A DNA stretch of 64,000 nt. Origin: Curtobacterium sp. MCBD17_035. GTDB taxonomy: Bacteria; Actinomycetota; Actinomycetes; Actinomycetales; Microbacteriaceae. The stretch spans positions 1,674,001-1,738,000 of the forward strand of contig NZ_CP126279.1 of the NCBI RefSeq assembly GCF_003234815.2. Direction: 5' to 3'. The position numbers were made by a program, and so were the translations under genes. Below, one piece after another: positions 1 through 8,271 of this stretch. The notes beneath the pieces were generated by a model that did not search any database, was not told the origin of the DNA, and saw nothing but the letters and a program-made list of their open reading frames with translations. The stretch's first letter is position 1. Each line of letters begins with the position of its first letter.

Positions 1-72
1 CGCTAGCGGGACGGTGGCCGGCGCGACGTCCTCCGCCCGGTGGATCTGTGGGGCCGCGGACGACCGATCCCG

Positions 73-630
73 TCAATCCAGCCGCTGCCACCCGGACAGG
101 GCGCGCCATGTGCCGGGGTCGAACGTGAACCAGCTCCCGAGCCCGGGCTGGTCCAGGCCTCGGCTGATCGGTGCGCCGGTCAGGCTCGCCAGCAGGAGAC
201 CGCCCACGCCGCCGTGCGAGACGAACGCGACGGAGTCACGCGTGTTCGTCAACTGCCTCCGGACGGCACGCTCGATCCGTCGTTGCGCATCGACCGCTCG
301 TTCCCATCCTCGGATCGACGACGTGGGTTCGGCGAAGAAGGCGTCGACGGTCACGTCGAACTCGTCGGGCGGGAGGTAGCCGGTCGCGCTCCGGTCCATC
401 TCGCCGAGTTCGCGGTCCACCACGACTTCGACGCCCAGGGCCGCGGCCAGGACGGCCGCCGTCTCCCGGGCCTTCCGTTCGGCGCTGCTGACGACGACGT
501 GGGCAGGACGCGGAACGACCTCCACCGCATGGGCGGCGCGCGCCCGTCCCGCTGCCGAGAGGCCCCAGTCCTCGACACGCGCCATCGGTTCGATCGTCAC
601 TTCTGGATGGGTGATGAACGTGCACGGCAT
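73..630 (-). CDS. Histidine phosphatase family protein (THPEV variant)
   Basis: A 185-residue protein of the histidine phosphatase (phosphoglycerate-mutase-like) fold. The usual catalytic RHG is replaced by T-H-P-E-V at residues 7-11, with H8 as the likely phospho-acceptor. The second histidine is in VSHGG (H139) and an acidic GEMD motif lies at 77-80. The ATG at 630 is chosen because the conserved strand begins there; the frame stays open far upstream, but that part is Arg/Pro-rich and not protein-like. It is divergent from the ferritin-like gene, with 215 bp between them holding no convincing gene. The substrate is unknown. A small-molecule phosphatase is a family-level inference. Confidence 0.75.
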   Translation of the reverse strand: MPCTFITHPEVTIEPMARVEDWGLSAAGRARAAHAVEVVPRPAHVVVSSAERKARETAAVLAAALGVEVVVDRELGEMDRSATGYLPPDEFDVTVDAFFAEPTSSIRGWERAVDAQRRIERAVRRQLTNTRDSVAFVSHGGVGGLLLASLTGAPISRGLDQPGLGSWFTFDPGTWRALSGWQRLD

Positions 631-845
631 GTGGAGACGGTACCGAGGCCGCGAGCACGCGGCGGTGGTGCTGGAGGCCTGTCGACTGACGTCCACTCGG
701 TCGTCCGGCCGAGCCACCTCGTCCGGGCGGCTGACGACGGCGGGGTCCCCGACGACGACGATCGTCCCACCAGCGCCCGGTCCGACACCGGAGCGAGGCG
801 CGTCGACGGAGCGGACCGGCAGCGGTCCGACGGAGGGGAGTTGTG

Positions 846-1724
846 ATGGACGACAGGTCGAGCGCGGCGGGGACGACATGGACCGCAGCAGGCACCGAGC
901 ACCCTGCACGAACAGCGCTGGTGGACGCGCAGTCGTCGGGGTTCGACCCCTGGGTCGCGTACTTCGAGGCGAACACCGCGCGACAGCAGCGACTCGAACG
1001 GGACTGGGACCGGTCGGCTTCCGTCGTGCTGAGCGACCGGCAGCGGCGTGGGTTGGTGAGGTCGTTCCAACGCCTCGAGCTCGGTGAGGGTGGCGACGGG
1101 GTCCGGCTGCTGTCCAAGGCGACGGCGGCCGGCGACCCCGTGTACACGCGGGCCCTGGAGCTGCTCGTGTCGGAGGAGCAGAAGCACTCCGCGCTGTTCG
1201 GCGTGGGCCTCCGCCGGATGGGCGCACCCTCGCTCCGGCGGCACTGGTCCGACTCGGCGTTCACCCGACTGCGACGTCTGCTCGGGCTGCGCACCGAGAT
1301 CGCGCTGTTCATGATCGCCGAAGCGGTGTCCGTCGAGTACTTCGAAGCGCTCGCGGACCACGCGCCAGATCCGATCCTGCGCGGGATCGGCGAGCGCATC
1401 CGGACGGACGAACGGGAGCACCTCCGGTTCCAGGTCGACGGACTCCGAGCCGGGTTCGCCGACGCCTCCGACCTCACGAGGGCCGCCGTCGGGGTCGCGT
1501 GGTGGGTCGTCGCCGTCGGAGCTGCGACGGTGTTGTGCGTCGACCACGCCGAGGCGCTCCGTGCATGCGGACGGCGACCGCTCGGCTACTGGGGTCGAGC
1601 ACTCCGGCGGTTCCGTTCCGTCGCGCGGTCAGCGCTCTGGGGCGGGCACTCCCGCGAACCGTCGGAACCGGACGACCGTCCGCACCTGCTCGGCCCCGAG
1701 GTGGCGATCGACGCGGCGAGCTGA
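846..1724 (+). CDS. Ferritin-like domain protein with a hydrophobic C-terminal segment
   Basis: A 292-residue helical protein with ferritin-like di-iron ligand motifs. These are EEQKH (residues 110-114), E159 in an AEAVSVEYFEALADH helix, and DEREH (188-192). The spacing fits a four-helix di-iron carboxylate fold, as in rubrerythrin- or AurF-like families. After the bundle, residues about 208-230 form a hydrophobic stretch (VAWWVVAVGAATVL) that could be a membrane segment or a buried helix. GGAGGGGAG lies just upstream; the ATG at 846 has better spacing than the GTG at 843. Substrate and redox role are unknown. It faces away from the phosphatase gene and converges on the molybdenum hydroxylase operon, with no evident link to purine breakdown. 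Confidence 0.72.
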   Translation: MDDRSSAAGTTWTAAGTEHPARTALVDAQSSGFDPWVAYFEANTARQQRLERDWDRSASVVLSDRQRRGLVRSFQRLELGEGGDGVRLLSKATAAGDPVYTRALELLVSEEQKHSALFGVGLRRMGAPSLRRHWSDSAFTRLRRLLGLRTEIALFMIAEAVSVEYFEALADHAPDPILRGIGERIRTDEREHLRFQVDGLRAGFADASDLTRAAVGVAWWVVAVGAATVLCVDHAEALRACGRRPLGYWGRALRRFRSVARSALWGGHSREPSEPDDRPHLLGPEVAIDAAS

Positions 1725-1773
1725 CCCGCGCGCACCGTCAGGCGCACCCGCGATGCGGTGCCGACCACCCCGC

Positions 1774-4560
1774 TCAGCCCGCCTCCCCGTTCGCGAGCGC
1801 CCAGACCCGGTCCCGGGTCATCGGGAGGCGGTGGGGACGGACGCCGATCGCGTCGCGGACCGCGTTCGCCACGGCCGGCGCGACGGGGTTGTAGGGTGCC
1901 TCGCTCATGGACTTGGCGCCGAGGGGCCCGAGGGGGTCGTGCGTGACGGCGAACACCACCTCGGTCCGCGGCACGTCGGAGATCTTCGGGACCCGGTAGT
2001 TCCGGAAGCTGTCGGTCGTGACGCGGCCGGTGTCGTCGAGCACGACCTCTTCGTACAGCGACGAGCCGATCGCCTGCGCGGTGCCGCCCTCGACCTGGCC
2101 GCGGAGCTGTTCGGGGTTCATCACGGTGCCCGCGTCGACCGCCTGGACGCTCTGCAGGATCCGGACCTCGCCCGTCGGTCGATGCACCGCGACGCGGATC
2201 CCGTGCACCGTGAACGCCACGGATCGCGGCGTGCCGTCGTGGTGGCCGTGCGCGACGAGGGGACCGTCGGCGAGGAGCTCCGCGGCGGACACGAACTCCT
2301 GCCCGATCCGGACGCCGTCCGGTTCGACGGACACGCTCGGCCCGAGGATGCCCGACGCCGTCCGCGGAGTCCGCGCTGCGACGACGTCGAGGGCCCGGGC
2401 CGTCATCGCCTCGCGCAGGTCGAGGGCGGCCGCGTACAGGGCCTTGCCCGCGACGACGACCCCGGCCGAGCCGAACGCACCCGTGTCGTGCCGGGCGGCG
2501 TCGGTGTCCGACTGGTGGATGTCGACGCGGTCGGGCGTGGTGGCGAGCGCCGTTGCGACGAGCTGCGCGTGCACCGTCGTCGTGCCGTTGCCGAACTCGG
2601 CCGTCCCGACGCCGATCCGGTAGCGCCCCTCGGGCGTCAGCGCCACGGTGGCGTGGGCGTGGTGGCCCCGCGGGGGCAGCGTCGCGATCGCCGCCAGCGC
2701 CATGCCCGATCCGAACGCCCAGTCGCCGGACGCGGGGTCGAGCGCGGGGCCGTCCATCCGCGGCACGAGGGCATCCCGCGCGGCGGTGTCGGGTCCGGTC
2801 CGCAGGGCGTCCTCGACCAGGTCGATGCACTGGTCGAGTCCGTAGCTGCCGTCGAAGTGCAGGTCGGACTCCTCGTCGGGGTCGGTGACGACGAGCGGAT
2901 CACCCGGCACGATGACGTTCCTGCGGCGCATCGTGAACGGGTCGATGCCGAGGCGGCGCGCGAGTTCGTCCATGGCGGACTCGATCGCGAACACGACCTG
3001 CCCGAGTCCGTAGCCGCGGAACGCCCCGCCGGGCAGGTTGTTCGTGTAGACGGACTCGGCGTCGACGCGCTTGGCCGCGCACCGGTACACGGCGACGGAC
3101 TCGCTCACCGAGTGGAACATGACGCCGATGCCGTGGTTGCCGTAGGCGCCGGTGTCCATGGTCTCGTCGACATGGAGGGCCGTGAGGACCCCGTCAGCGG
3201 TCGCACCGAGTCGGACCCGCACGCGCATCGGGTGCCGCGTCGGGGCGATCGTGAACTCGTCGCGTCGCGCGTACTCGTACTGCACGGTCCGACCGGTCCG
3301 GAGGACGGCGAGCGTCACGAGGTCCTCGGTCAACATCTCCTGCTTGCCGCCGAACCCGCCGCCCACCCGCTTGGCGAGCACCCGCACCCGCTCGGGGTCG
3401 AGTCCGAACACGCGGGCGATCTCGTCGCGGACCAGGAACGGCACCTGCGTCGAGGTCCGGAGCACGAGTCGGCCGTCGTCGTCGAACCACCCGCGGGTCG
3501 CGTGTGTCTCGAGCGCTGCGTGCGAGACCCGGCCGGTGGTCCACTCGCCCTCGACGGTCGCTGCCGATGCGGCCAGCGCGGCCTCGACGTCCCCGGTCTC
3601 GTCGTGGAACGCGGCGACGACGTTCCGACCCGGCTCCGCGATCCGGTGCTCGTCCGTGGTCTTGTCGCCGTGCAGGAGCGGCGCGCCCGGAGCGCGGGCG
3701 GCGTCGGGGTCGTGCACGCTCGGCAGCACCTCGTACTCGACGCGGATGTGCTCGCACGCCTGTTCGGCGATGCGCACGCTGTCCGCCACGACGGCCGCGA
3801 CGCGTTGCCCGCGGAACCGCAGCACGCGGTCGAACACGCGGGTGTCGTCGGGGTCGTCGAGCCGCGACTCGTGGCGTCCGGTGGAGAACAGGACACCGGG
3901 GTCGTCGTGGTGGGTGAGGACCGCGTGGACGCCGGGCAGGGCCTCCGCGTTCGTGACGTCGATCGCGGTGATGCGTGCGTGGGGGTGGGGGCTGCCGAGC
4001 ACCGCGACGTGCAGGAGCGCCTCGGTCTTCCGGACGTCGAGCGTGTACTCCTCGCGGCCCGTCACGATGCGCATCGCCGCCGGGGCGGCCACCGAGGTGC
4101 CGACGGCGTCGCCGGTGGTCGGCGTGCAGGTGTTCCGCACACCGGCGAGCGCGTCCTCGATCGCCCGGTAGCCGGTGCAGCGGCAGAGGTTGCCCTTGAG
4201 CTTCCGGTGCAGGTCGGCGTGGTCGTCCTCGGTCAGGGTCGATGCGGTGACGACGAACCCGGCGGTGCAGAACCCGCACTGGAACACGGCCGCGTCGGCG
4301 AAGGCACGCTGCACGGGGTGCGGGTCCTCCGGCGTCCCGAGCCCCGCCGCGGTGGTGACGGTCGCACCGTCGAGCCGATGGGCCGGCGTGATGCACGCGT
4401 GCACGGGTGTGCCGTCGACGAGGACCGAGCAGGCACCGCAGTCGCCGGAGTCGCAGCCCTTCTTGACGGCCGTCACGCCGTGCTCGCGGAGCAGGGTCCG
4501 GAGGACCTGACCGGGCTGCGGGGCGACCTCGAGCTCGGCGCCGTCCACGTGGAGCCTCAC
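1774..4560 (-). CDS. xdh: Xanthine dehydrogenase-type molybdenum hydroxylase, [2Fe-2S] and Mo domains fused
   Basis: A 928-residue protein joining two parts that are usually separate subunits. Residues 1-150 carry two [2Fe-2S] clusters: plant-type cysteines C36, C41, C44, C56 and helical-domain cysteines C95, C98, C126, C128. From about 165 onward come the hammerhead and molybdopterin-binding domains, with GGGFGGKQ (400-407), FRGYG (R515, equivalent to the xanthine oxidase substrate arginine) and GAKSMSEAP, whose E887 matches the catalytic glutamate. The position of bovine E802 is Q407 here, so substrate preference among purines is not certain. The GTG start at 4560 overlaps the upstream FAD-subunit stop (GTGA), indicating translational coupling. 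Its expected role is oxidation of hypoxanthine and xanthine to urate, feeding the uricase gene on the opposite strand. Confidence 0.88.
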   Translation of the reverse strand: MRLHVDGAELEVAPQPGQVLRTLLREHGVTAVKKGCDSGDCGACSVLVDGTPVHACITPAHRLDGATVTTAAGLGTPEDPHPVQRAFADAAVFQCGFCTAGFVVTASTLTEDDHADLHRKLKGNLCRCTGYRAIEDALAGVRNTCTPTTGDAVGTSVAAPAAMRIVTGREEYTLDVRKTEALLHVAVLGSPHPHARITAIDVTNAEALPGVHAVLTHHDDPGVLFSTGRHESRLDDPDDTRVFDRVLRFRGQRVAAVVADSVRIAEQACEHIRVEYEVLPSVHDPDAARAPGAPLLHGDKTTDEHRIAEPGRNVVAAFHDETGDVEAALAASAATVEGEWTTGRVSHAALETHATRGWFDDDGRLVLRTSTQVPFLVRDEIARVFGLDPERVRVLAKRVGGGFGGKQEMLTEDLVTLAVLRTGRTVQYEYARRDEFTIAPTRHPMRVRVRLGATADGVLTALHVDETMDTGAYGNHGIGVMFHSVSESVAVYRCAAKRVDAESVYTNNLPGGAFRGYGLGQVVFAIESAMDELARRLGIDPFTMRRRNVIVPGDPLVVTDPDEESDLHFDGSYGLDQCIDLVEDALRTGPDTAARDALVPRMDGPALDPASGDWAFGSGMALAAIATLPPRGHHAHATVALTPEGRYRIGVGTAEFGNGTTTVHAQLVATALATTPDRVDIHQSDTDAARHDTGAFGSAGVVVAGKALYAAALDLREAMTARALDVVAARTPRTASGILGPSVSVEPDGVRIGQEFVSAAELLADGPLVAHGHHDGTPRSVAFTVHGIRVAVHRPTGEVRILQSVQAVDAGTVMNPEQLRGQVEGGTAQAIGSSLYEEVVLDDTGRVTTDSFRNYRVPKISDVPRTEVVFAVTHDPLGPLGAKSMSEAPYNPVAPAVANAVRDAIGVRPHRLPMTRDRVWALANGEAG

Positions 4561-5435
4561 GACGCCTCCCCGGTCCGGCCGGTGGGGCCGCCGACCGACG
4601 CGGCGGCCTCGTCCCGGAGTTCGTGTGCGAACCGCACGCTGACCGCGCGGCGCCACGCGGGGCTCCCGTGTGGGTCGTCGTACCAGTCGGTGACGTCGGC
4701 GAGCACGGCGGCCAGCGCGTCGTGCGATGGGACCGCGTCGAACCGGAGCACGACCGGGCGCGGTGTCGCGGCGGTGATGACGAGCGTGAAGCCGCCGGGG
4801 ACGCCGGAGGACCCGGGCGGGCCCGACCGACCCGGACGCCCCCAGCGCGCGGTGACGAGCGCCCCCGACCGTCCGTGCGGGCTGAGCGACACCCGTCGGT
4901 ACCCGGTCTCGTGGCGGAGCGCGGCGACCGGGACCTCGAACGCCCGCAGCACCTCGCCGTCCCGCAGGTCGAGCGTCCGCACGCCCTGCACGAGGTGCTC
5001 GACGGCCGTCCGGCGCTCGGCCCCGTCGGGGGTCCACACGACGGCCGTCGCGTCGAGCGTCGCGAGGAGTGCGATCATCGCTCCCGCGGGGAGCCCGACC
5101 GCGACGTTGCCGCCGACCGTCGCCGCGTTCCAGATCTTGAACGAGGCCAGGAGCGCGTTCGCGCACCGACCGACGAGCGGCCACGCGGTCCAGTCCGGGT
5201 CGGGGGTGGTGCGGACGAGGGTGGCGATCGTGCAGGTCGCGGCGATCGTGAGCGTCTCACTCGTGCGTTCCACGTCGGGCCAGCCGAGCGTCGTGAGGTC
5301 GACGAGCCCGGTCAGGCCCGGCTGCTCCTCGGAGTGGAGCCAGGTGCCGCCGCCGAGCGGTCGCTCACCGGGTGCGAGGGCGAGGTCGTCGCGGTGTGTG
5401 GGTGTCCGCACGGTGCGGACGGTGACGAGGTCCAT
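4557..5435 (-). CDS. FAD-binding subunit of the molybdenum hydroxylase (XdhB/CoxM type)
   Basis: A 292-residue FAD subunit that passes electrons from the [2Fe-2S] clusters to the final acceptor. It shows the two FAD pyrophosphate loops of the CO-dehydrogenase flavoprotein family: GGGTW at 28-32 (usually AGGTD) and [10 protein letters not shown] at 101-110 (usually IRNxATIGGN). The C-terminal half matches the CoxM-type C-terminal domain. It is first in a two-gene operon, and its stop overlaps the start of the fused catalytic subunit. The ATG at 5435 has no strong ribosome-binding site in front. The divergent gap to allB (5436-5717) carries repeated GTGTTTC elements that may control both directions. 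The organisation, a separate FAD subunit with fused FeS and Mo domains, is unusual but internally consistent. Confidence 0.86.
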   Translation of the reverse strand: MDLVTVRTVRTPTHRDDLALAPGERPLGGGTWLHSEEQPGLTGLVDLTTLGWPDVERTSETLTIAATCTIATLVRTTPDPDWTAWPLVGRCANALLASFKIWNAATVGGNVAVGLPAGAMIALLATLDATAVVWTPDGAERRTAVEHLVQGVRTLDLRDGEVLRAFEVPVAALRHETGYRRVSLSPHGRSGALVTARWGRPGRSGPPGSSGVPGGFTLVITAATPRPVVLRFDAVPSHDALAAVLADVTDWYDDPHGSPAWRRAVSVRFAHELRDEAAASVGGPTGRTGEAS

Positions 5436-5605
5436 GGACGGATCCGATCTGCGGGAGGGGGACGGGGACGCGCGGGACGACCGGACCTCGGCCGTGCGCG
5501 ATCATGCCCCGGTTCCACGCCGCGAGCGGTCGTCGGTGCGTGACCATGGCGACCTCCCGTCCCGGATCCGGGCTCGCCGCCGGACCTCGTGTGCAGCGAC
5601 GCTAC

Positions 5606-5641
5606 GGTCGGCGTGTTTCGGCCGAGGGGTCGGCGTGTTTC
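5606..5641. promoter_or_regulatory. Two 14-bp direct repeats, candidate operator of the purine locus
   Basis: The sequence GGTCGGCGTGTTTC occurs exactly twice, at 5606-5619 and 5628-5641, a 22-bp period (two helical turns), in the gap between the divergent xdh and allB genes. An inverted relative, CCGGAAACACGG, lies at 5688-5699. Same-face spacing of repeated boxes suggests binding by an oligomeric regulator. The RpiR-type protein encoded at 12507-13406 is the obvious local candidate, but this link is inferred. Confidence 0.5.
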
Positions 5642-5688
5642 CGCCCGGTTACGGCTGGCGGGGTGTCGGCCCACCCGCCGAGACATGC

Positions 5689-5699
5689 CGGAAACACGG
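5689..5699. promoter_or_regulatory. CGGAAACACGG box upstream of allB
   Basis: This 11-mer is the reverse-complement relative of the GTGTTTC repeats about 50 bp upstream. It occurs exactly again at 15969-15979 (before the second operon) and at 44888-44898 (before the RraB-domain gene). It sits about 20-50 bp before the possible allB starts, where a repressor would block transcription. Confidence 0.4.
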
Positions 5700-5717
5700 C
5701 TGTGCGATCCTCCCGAC

Positions 5718-7094
5718 ATGCAGCCTCAGCGAACCGATCCGGGAGGCACGGTGCACGCGACCGCGCCGGTCGCCGTCCGCGGCCACCGCGTCTGGACGGA
5801 CGGCGGGTTCCGTCCGGCCACGGTCCTCGTGCGGGACGGCCTCGTCGACGCCGTGCTGCCCCTCGACGCACCGGTGGAGGTGCCGGTCGTCGAGGTCTCG
5901 GCCGGCCGCGTGCTGCTCCCGGGGCTCGTCGACACGCACGTGCACGTGAACGAGCCGGGCCGGACGGAGTGGGAGGGCTTCGCGTCGGCCACCCGTGCCG
6001 CGGCGCTCGGCGGGGTCACGACCATCGTGGACATGCCGCTCAACTCCGTGCCCCCGACCACCACCGTCGACGCACTCGCCGTCAAGCGGGAGCGGGCCCA
6101 GGGTCGGGTCGCGGTGGACGTCGGGTTCTGGGGCGGCGCCGTCCCCGAGAACCTCGGTGCGCTCCGGCCCGTGTGGGACGCCGGCGTGTACGGCTTCAAG
6201 AGCTTCCTGGCACCCTCGGGCGTCGACGAGTTCGGCCACCTCGACGCCGACCAGCTCCGGCGTGCACTGGCGGAGATCGCCGCGTTCGACGGCGTGCTCA
6301 TCGTGCACGCCGAGGACCCCGCGCACCTCGCGGACGGCGGAGCCCTCGGCACCGGGTACGGCGCGTTCCTGGCGTCGCGGCCACCGGCCGCCGAGGAGGA
6401 CGCGATCGCCCGGGTGATCGACGGCGTCCGCGCGACCGGGGCACGGGCGCACGTCCTCCACCTGTCCGACGCCGGGGCGCTGCCGATGCTCCGCGCCGCC
6501 AAGGACGAGGGCCTGCCGATCACGGTCGAGACCTGCCCCCACTACCTGACGATCGACGCGGAGTCCGTGCCGGACGGCGCGACCGAGTTCAAGTGCTGCC
6601 CGCCGATCCGCGAGGCGGGCAACCAGGACGCCCTGTGGGCGGGCCTGCTCGACGGCACGATCGACATGGTCGTCACCGACCACTCGCCGTCGACGGTCGA
6701 CCTCAAGCGGGGGAGCGGCGGCGACTTCGGCCTCGCCTGGGGTGGCATCGCGGGCCTCCAGGTCGGGTTCCGCGCGACGTGGACCGAGGCGGCCCGGCGA
6801 GGTGTGCCGCTGGAGCGGATCGTGCCCGCGTTCACCACCGGGCCGGCCGCCCTCGTCGGCGTGACCGACCGTGCGGCGATCGCGCCCGGCGCCGTCGCGC
6901 ACCTCGTCGAGTTCGACCCCGACGCCGAGGACACCGTGCACGTCGAGGCGCTCGAGCACCGCAACCCGATCTCGGCCTACGACGGACGGACCCTCCGTGG
7001 CCGCGTCACGCGCACGTGGCTGCACGGCGCGCAGGTCGCGACCGCCGACCAGGGCGTGACCGCGGTCGCAGGACGGCTGCTCCGCCGTGCCTGA
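5718..7094 (+). CDS. allB: Allantoinase
   Basis: Cyclic amidohydrolase that opens the hydantoin ring of allantoin to give allantoate in the cytoplasm. It shows the metal motif DTHVHVNEPGRTEWEG (H74 and H76), a putative carbamylated lysine in GFKSF (K161), further metal histidines in IVHAED and HVLHLSD, and the metal aspartate in VVTDHSP. Its length of 458 residues is typical. The start is uncertain. ATG 5718 gives the longest plausible protein, while GTG 5751 follows a GGGAGG box and would remove 11 residues without losing any motif. It is the first gene of the plus-strand operon, and its stop overlaps the next gene by 8 bp. Repeated GTGTTTC elements upstream are likely control sites. Confidence 0.93.
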   Translation: MQPQRTDPGGTVHATAPVAVRGHRVWTDGGFRPATVLVRDGLVDAVLPLDAPVEVPVVEVSAGRVLLPGLVDTHVHVNEPGRTEWEGFASATRAAALGGVTTIVDMPLNSVPPTTTVDALAVKRERAQGRVAVDVGFWGGAVPENLGALRPVWDAGVYGFKSFLAPSGVDEFGHLDADQLRRALAEIAAFDGVLIVHAEDPAHLADGGALGTGYGAFLASRPPAAEEDAIARVIDGVRATGARAHVLHLSDAGALPMLRAAKDEGLPITVETCPHYLTIDAESVPDGATEFKCCPPIREAGNQDALWAGLLDGTIDMVVTDHSPSTVDLKRGSGGDFGLAWGGIAGLQVGFRATWTEAARRGVPLERIVPAFTTGPAALVGVTDRAAIAPGAVAHLVEFDPDAEDTVHVEALEHRNPISAYDGRTLRGRVTRTWLHGAQVATADQGVTAVAGRLLRRA

Positions 7095-8271
7095 GCCGCA
7101 GGGGGGACGCGCCGTGGAGCGGGCGGACGTGACGGAGTGGGGGACGGTCCTCCCGGACGGCGTCCTGCAACCCGGGACCGGACCGGTGCGGGGCGACCAC
7201 CTCGTCGAAGCGCGACCGGGCGACGTGCTGTGGGGGCGCCTCCCGGCGCGTGACGACCGGCCGGTCACGACCGTGCAGCCCGGCGACACCGTGACGTTCG
7301 ACACCGTGAGCCACGAGGGGATCCTCGCGGACCAGGGCGGCGATCCGGTGGCGTTCTTCGCCCGGCACGGCGTCCCGCGGGAGTTCGTGCTCGACGACGC
7401 CGTCGCGATCACCGAGGAGCTCCGTCGCGACCCGGTCGACGGGCCGCACGTGGTCTCGCGGCCGGTCGCCGTCGCGGGCGCGGAGCCCGGCGACCTCGTG
7501 TCGATGACGCTGCTCGAGGCGCTGCCCCGCGTGCCGTACGGGATCGTGTCGAACCGGCACGGCCGCGGGGCGCTCCCGGGCGAGATGCCGCGCGGCGAAC
7601 TCCCGGTGAGCGTGTTCGCGGACGTGGTCGAGCGCGACGGCGAACTGCGCGGCCGTCTGCCGGTCGCCGAGGACGGTCCGCGCCTCGTGACGTTCCCGCT
7701 CCGGCCGTTCCTCGGCATCGTCGGCGTGCAGGTGTCCGACGACCTCCGCCCGCACTCGGTGCCGCCCGGGCCGCACGGCGGCAACCTCGACATCGCGCTG
7801 CTGACCGCCGGGACGACACTGCACCTGCCCGTGCAGGTCCCGGGCGCCGGGGTCTACGTCGGCGACCCGCACTTCGCACAGGGGGACGGCGAGGTCGCGC
7901 TCACCGCCATGGAGGCCTCGCTCCGCGCCACGTTCCGGGTCGACGTCGTGCCGCGGGAACGCGCACTGCAGGAGTTCGGTGAGCTCGCCGGACCGCTCGG
8001 CGAGACCGCGGAGTACCTCGTGCCCACCGGCCTCGACGCCGACCTCGACGAGGCCGTCCGGCGGTGCGTCCGCCAGGCGATCACGCTCGTCCGTGCCCGG
8101 TGGGGTGTCGACGAGCACATCGCGTACGCGTACCTCAGCGCCGCGACCGACTTCCGCGTGTCGCAGGTCGTCGACCTCGTGTGCGGGGTGCACGCGACGA
8201 TCCGCGTGGCCGACTTCGCCGCGGTGCCCCGTGCCGCGGTGCCCCGTCCGGCGGTGCCCCGTGACCGGTGA
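7087..8271 (+). CDS. Acetamidase/formamidase family protein
   Basis: A 394-residue member of the FmdA/AmdA amidase family, which hydrolyses short amides to acid and ammonia. Diagnostic segments are GDTVTFDTVSHEG near the N terminus, the PPGPHGGNLD motif, and YVGDPHFAQGDGEV (normally GDxHxxQGDGE). The GTG start at 7087 overlaps the allB stop; GTG 7114 is an alternative. In this operon its substrate may be a small amide released late in ureide breakdown, but formamide or acetamide hydrolysis cannot be excluded. The extreme C terminus is a low-complexity VPR-A-VPR-P-VPR tail made by three 15-bp tandem repeats, probably dispensable. The stop overlaps the start of the downstream fusion gene. Confidence 0.82.
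   Translation: MPEPQGGRAVERADVTEWGTVLPDGVLQPGTGPVRGDHLVEARPGDVLWGRLPARDDRPVTTVQPGDTVTFDTVSHEGILADQGGDPVAFFARHGVPREFVLDDAVAITEELRRDPVDGPHVVSRPVAVAGAEPGDLVSMTLLEALPRVPYGIVSNRHGRGALPGEMPRGELPVSVFADVVERDGELRGRLPVAEDGPRLVTFPLRPFLGIVGVQVSDDLRPHSVPPGPHGGNLDIALLTAGTTLHLPVQVPGAGVYVGDPHFAQGDGEVALTAMEASLRATFRVDVVPRERALQEFGELAGPLGETAEYLVPTGLDADLDEAVRRCVRQAITLVRARWGVDEHIAYAYLSAATDFRVSQVVDLVCGVHATIRVADFAAVPRAAVPRPAVPRDR
8221..8265 (+). repeat. Three 15-bp tandem repeats inside a coding region
   Basis: The unit GCGGTGCCCCGT plus three variable bases occurs at 8221, 8236 and 8251. It is in frame at the 3' end of the formamidase-like gene and adds an A-V-P-R-x tail. The last unit also supplies the GTG start of the next gene. 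Confidence 0.8.

Noticed and set aside
1561..5949. Very long open frame on the plus strand opposite the molybdenum hydroxylase genes
   Set aside because: Its translation is low-complexity and Arg/Asp/Gly/Pro-rich, and the opposite strand encodes clear XDH subunits. High G+C makes antisense frames stay open.
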